Shown: one piece after another, positions 61,839 through 64,000 of the stretch | How positions within the stretch are numbered: position 1 is the first letter of the stretch | How the letters are laid out: each line of letters begins with the position of its first letter | Source: FW021-bin31 sp964478125 | Lineage (GTDB): Bacteria > Bacteroidota > Bacteroidia > Chitinophagales > Chitinophagaceae | Assembly (NCBI GenBank): GCA_964478125.1 | Contig: CAYZGR010000007.1 | Coordinates: 25,095-89,094, forward strand | DNA: 64,000 nt | Direction: 5' to 3' | Translations under genes and position numbers: made by a program | Notes under the pieces: model-generated | What the model was told of the DNA's origin: nothing | Database searches by the model: none | The model's input: only the letters and a program-made list of their open reading frames with translations

Positions 61839-61886
61839 CAAACATAATCATTTTTAACTACAAATGATGAAAAAAACTTATCTTTA
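61839..61886. promoter_or_regulatory. Divergent promoters of lysR and the histidine kinase gene
   Basis: TATGTTTG on the minus strand (61846-61839) is the likely -7 element of lysR, 12 bp before its ATG. TATCTTTA on the plus strand (61879-61886) is a near-consensus -7 element for the kinase gene, 43 bp before its ATG. No copy of the regulon operator lies here. Confidence 0.5.
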
Positions 61887-61929
61887 GCGGTATTTTTATC
61901 AAGCATACCAATGATTCAAATGCTTTATA

Positions 61930-63885
61930 ATGAAAATACGCTTTACCCTTTTATATTGTTTCATTTTTTCTTTGAGCGCAGTGGGCCAGGGTTTGGAACA
62001 GCCCGGTGATTATAGAACACCTTATTCGGAAGATACCGCGTTGGCCAACCGGTATCTGGAACATGCACAGCTCCGGGTTTCTAATGCATCAACACTGGAC
62101 TCGGCCCGTTATTATTTGAGGAAAGCGTATTCTTTATCTCAATCCCGGAACTATACAAAGGGACTGGCAGAATATTATCGCTTGCTGGCAGTCGTATACA
62201 ATGTAGGTTCTGCATACGATTCAGCCATGTTTGCGGCAGAAAAGGAACTTTTCTGGTCAAAAAGAACGGGGTTGCCCTATACCCTTATAGAAGCTTATGC
62301 TTCAAAAGGGATTGTTTTTGAATATAGGGATGAACTGGATTCGGCGACCAGATATTATATCCGGGCATTGTACATAGCCGATTCCGTCCAGAATAAGAAA
62401 ATGTCCGGAAAGCTGCATAATAATTTATCCATCCTTTTTCATAATATAGGGGATTACAAAAGCAGTGAAAAGTATGCAAAGGAGGGATACCGGGTTGGGC
62501 GCGAACTTAACGATTCGGTCATTTTTCTGAACTGTCTTTTTAACCTGGGCAGTACCAAATATGACATGGAACAATATGATACGGCGATGTCGCTTTTTGA
62601 ACAGGTAAAACAGATGGTGAAGCATTCTCCCCGCTACCATCACATGGCCGTCAAAGCACTTATAAATGAAGGTAATATCTTGTCTGATCAGGGATCGCCG
62701 CAAGCCTCTCTCGAAAAGTACAAAAAGGTATTACAGGAGGGAGAAACGCTCAGTCCCTATATTTTGAGGTATGTGTACAGCAATATGGGCAGTACCTTGC
62801 AACAAATGGGGCAATTAGCAAGGGCTGAATCCCACTTTCAAAAAGCAATTAGAATTGACCGGCAGATCCGTGCAAGAGATGAACTCCGCCTGGATTATCG
62901 TAGCCTCTCTGAAGTAAAAGAAGCACAAAGACAATTCGCTGCCGCACTCAATTATCGAAAAAAGTATGATTCGTTGAATGAAACATTGATGAACGAATCG
63001 GTGAAAAAAGATATGCATGCCCTCCAGGTAAAATACCAGACGGCTAAAAAAGAGAAACAAATAGTGCAACAGCATTTGGCGCTTTCCCAGAAGCAACAAT
63101 CTATTGAAAGAAAGAACGGGTTGTTGCTCCTTCTTCTCGGCGGATTTATAGCTTTGGTCATCATCTTTATTCTTTCCGTTCGAAGCTACAGGCACAAAAG
63201 AAAATTGCAGGAACAATCGGTTCTTGCCATGCAGAGACAGCATGAGATAAATACGCTGCAGGCGCGGATGGAGGCGCGTGAGGATGAGCGTAACCGCATC
63301 GGGCGGGAAATGCATGATGATATAGGATCTGCGCTTACAACCATACTATATCTTAGCGGAGACCTGAAATCAAATACCCATGCAGATCATCAGCCGATCA
63401 TCGAACGGATTGTTCATTTGTCAGAAGTAGTTGTTGATCAAATGAATGAGATCATCTGGAGTATGAATCGCGAATATGACACATTGGACGATCTGATTAC
63501 ATACACGCGTCAACATGCAGTGGCATTTCTGGAAAATTACAACATAGATTATCGTTTTGAGATGCCTGATCCGATGCCTGATATTCAATTGCAGGGCGAG
63601 CAGAGAAGAAATATCTATCTCATCGTAAAAGAAGCGCTCCATAATGTGGTGAAACATGCAGGAGCTACGGAAGTAACAGTGGCGTTCGATTTAAATGATA
63701 ATCTGAATGTTATCATCCATGATAACGGGGTCGGCATACATACCGGCCTACTTCGTAGGTTTGGAAATGGATTGCATAATATGCAACAAAGAATGAAAGC
63801 TATAAACGGCAGCTTCACGATAACGGCAGTCCATGGCACAAAGATCCGGCTGGAATGTCCATTGGGAAATCAAGTGACGGTATAA
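61930..63885 (+). CDS. TPR-containing sensor histidine kinase (HisKA_3 type)
   Basis: 651 residues. The signal peptide (1-19) ends SAVGQ. Residues about 35-350 form TPR-like helical repeats in the periplasm (for example MSLFEQVKQMVKHSPRYHH and AESHFQKAIRID). A coiled segment (about 355-395) precedes one membrane helix (GLLLLLLGGFIALVIIFILSV, about 397-417) and a second coil. The HisKA_3 domain has RIGREMHDDIGSALTTI with phospho-acceptor His462. The HATPase domain (about 545-650) has KEALHNVVKHAGA (N box) and DNGVGIHTG (G box). Such kinases partner NarL-type response regulators; the gene ending in the regulon operator is followed by one. The signal is unknown; TPR input suggests protein or peptide sensing. 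Confidence 0.93.
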   Translation: MKIRFTLLYCFIFSLSAVGQGLEQPGDYRTPYSEDTALANRYLEHAQLRVSNASTLDSARYYLRKAYSLSQSRNYTKGLAEYYRLLAVVYNVGSAYDSAMFAAEKELFWSKRTGLPYTLIEAYASKGIVFEYRDELDSATRYYIRALYIADSVQNKKMSGKLHNNLSILFHNIGDYKSSEKYAKEGYRVGRELNDSVIFLNCLFNLGSTKYDMEQYDTAMSLFEQVKQMVKHSPRYHHMAVKALINEGNILSDQGSPQASLEKYKKVLQEGETLSPYILRYVYSNMGSTLQQMGQLARAESHFQKAIRIDRQIRARDELRLDYRSLSEVKEAQRQFAAALNYRKKYDSLNETLMNESVKKDMHALQVKYQTAKKEKQIVQQHLALSQKQQSIERKNGLLLLLLGGFIALVIIFILSVRSYRHKRKLQEQSVLAMQRQHEINTLQARMEAREDERNRIGREMHDDIGSALTTILYLSGDLKSNTHADHQPIIERIVHLSEVVVDQMNEIIWSMNREYDTLDDLITYTRQHAVAFLENYNIDYRFEMPDPMPDIQLQGEQRRNIYLIVKEALHNVVKHAGATEVTVAFDLNDNLNVIIHDNGVGIHTGLLRRFGNGLHNMQQRMKAINGSFTITAVHGTKIRLECPLGNQVTV

Positions 63886-63926
63886 CGAAGGTTATAGACG
63901 CAGCCGTTCCTTTCGGATTATCTTTG
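63881..63926 (+). promoter_or_regulatory. Regulon promoter D: operator in front of the response regulator gene
   Basis: TATAAC-GAAG-GTTATA (63881-63896) is a perfect 6-bp inverted repeat that overlaps the histidine kinase stop codon. GAC fills the -33 position (63897-63899), 19 bp follow, and TATCTTTG (63919-63926) is the -7 element. The geometry equals that of promoters A to C, so the response regulator probably controls its own gene. Confidence 0.72.
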
Positions 63927-63941
63927 TAAGAGTCTAAATCA

Positions 63942-64000
63942 ATGAAGATGAAACATAAAATTGCAGTTTGTCTGGTTGAAGATATGAGAGCGGTACGCGA
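63942..64000 (+). CDS. Response regulator, N-terminal fragment (cut by window edge)
   Basis: Nineteen codons are present before the window ends. The sequence MKMKHKIAVCLVEDMRAVR shows the first beta-strand and acidic pocket (VED) of a receiver domain. Start ATG at 63942 or 63948. It follows the HisKA_3 kinase by 56 bp with its own promoter, so it should be the cognate regulator, probably of the NarL/LuxR type with a C-terminal helix-turn-helix, which lies outside the window. Confidence 0.8.
   Translation, partial: MKMKHKIAVCLVEDMRAVR

Overview
The window looks like chromosomal DNA of a Bacteroidota bacterium, most likely of the Chitinophagaceae. The evidence is the many promoters of Bacteroidota type (TAnnTTTG near -7, TTG about 20 bp upstream), the order bamD-rpoZ-coaBC-DUF4835-DUF4296, a long-tailed FtsZ, MurE with the DNPR motif typical of meso-DAP enzymes, and many Sec-exported lipoproteins and outer-membrane barrels. 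I see no tRNA, rRNA, CRISPR array, insertion sequence or phage gene. The genus cannot be named from this sequence.

Layout. 0-3.6 kb: a secreted HHH-type protein (cut by the edge), a small outer-membrane barrel, a deoxynucleoside kinase and a two-domain NAD synthetase whose nitrilase domain appears to lack its nucleophile. 3.6-9.3 kb: a copper-resistance operon (P1B ATPase, small Cys/His-rich exported protein, multicopper oxidase fused to an outer-membrane-barrel-like tail). 9.5-15.3 kb: metE, a peptidoglycan amidase and a conserved exported protein of unknown role. 15.3-18.4 kb: class I ribonucleotide reductase nrdB-nrdA behind a cobalamin riboswitch. 18.5-22.4 kb: envelope and housekeeping genes (DUF4296, DUF4835, coaBC, rpoZ, bamD). 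22.7-38.9 kb: the division and cell-wall (dcw) cluster mraZ-rsmH-ftsL-ftsI-murE-mraY-murD-ftsW-murG-murC-ftsQ-ftsA-ftsZ, all on the plus strand, with MraZ-box-like repeats in front and a strong terminator behind; murF and ddl are not in it. 39-51 kb: upp, a padR-pspC pair with a perfect palindromic operator, a lipoprotein, a polysaccharide deacetylase, carB, coaA, an MsbA-like exporter, rbfA and a LolC/E-like permease. 51.3-58.3 kb: an accessory stretch of envelope genes (DsbA-like protein, decayed barrel pseudogene, membrane proteins, a transglycosylase-like protein, OmpA-like protein, cytochrome c lipoprotein). 58.6-61.9 kb: a LysR regulator and a two-gene operon (MmgE/PrpD-like, phosphosulfolactate-synthase-like). 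61.9-64 kb: a TPR sensor histidine kinase and the start of its response regulator.

The most interesting signal is regulatory. A palindrome close to TATAAC-GAAA-GTTATA occurs four times in the last 11 kb. Each copy directly abuts the -33 position of a TAnnTTTG-type promoter, in the same register: in front of a 4-TM membrane protein, a secreted protein of unknown function, the cytochrome c lipoprotein and the response regulator gene itself. This looks like the operator of an undescribed local regulon, probably activated by the two-component system at the right edge. Other points are B12 control of nrdBA, twin direct repeats upstream of the MmgE/PrpD promoter, the PadR palindrome over its own promoter, the oxidase-barrel fusion and the Cys-to-Gly change in NadE.
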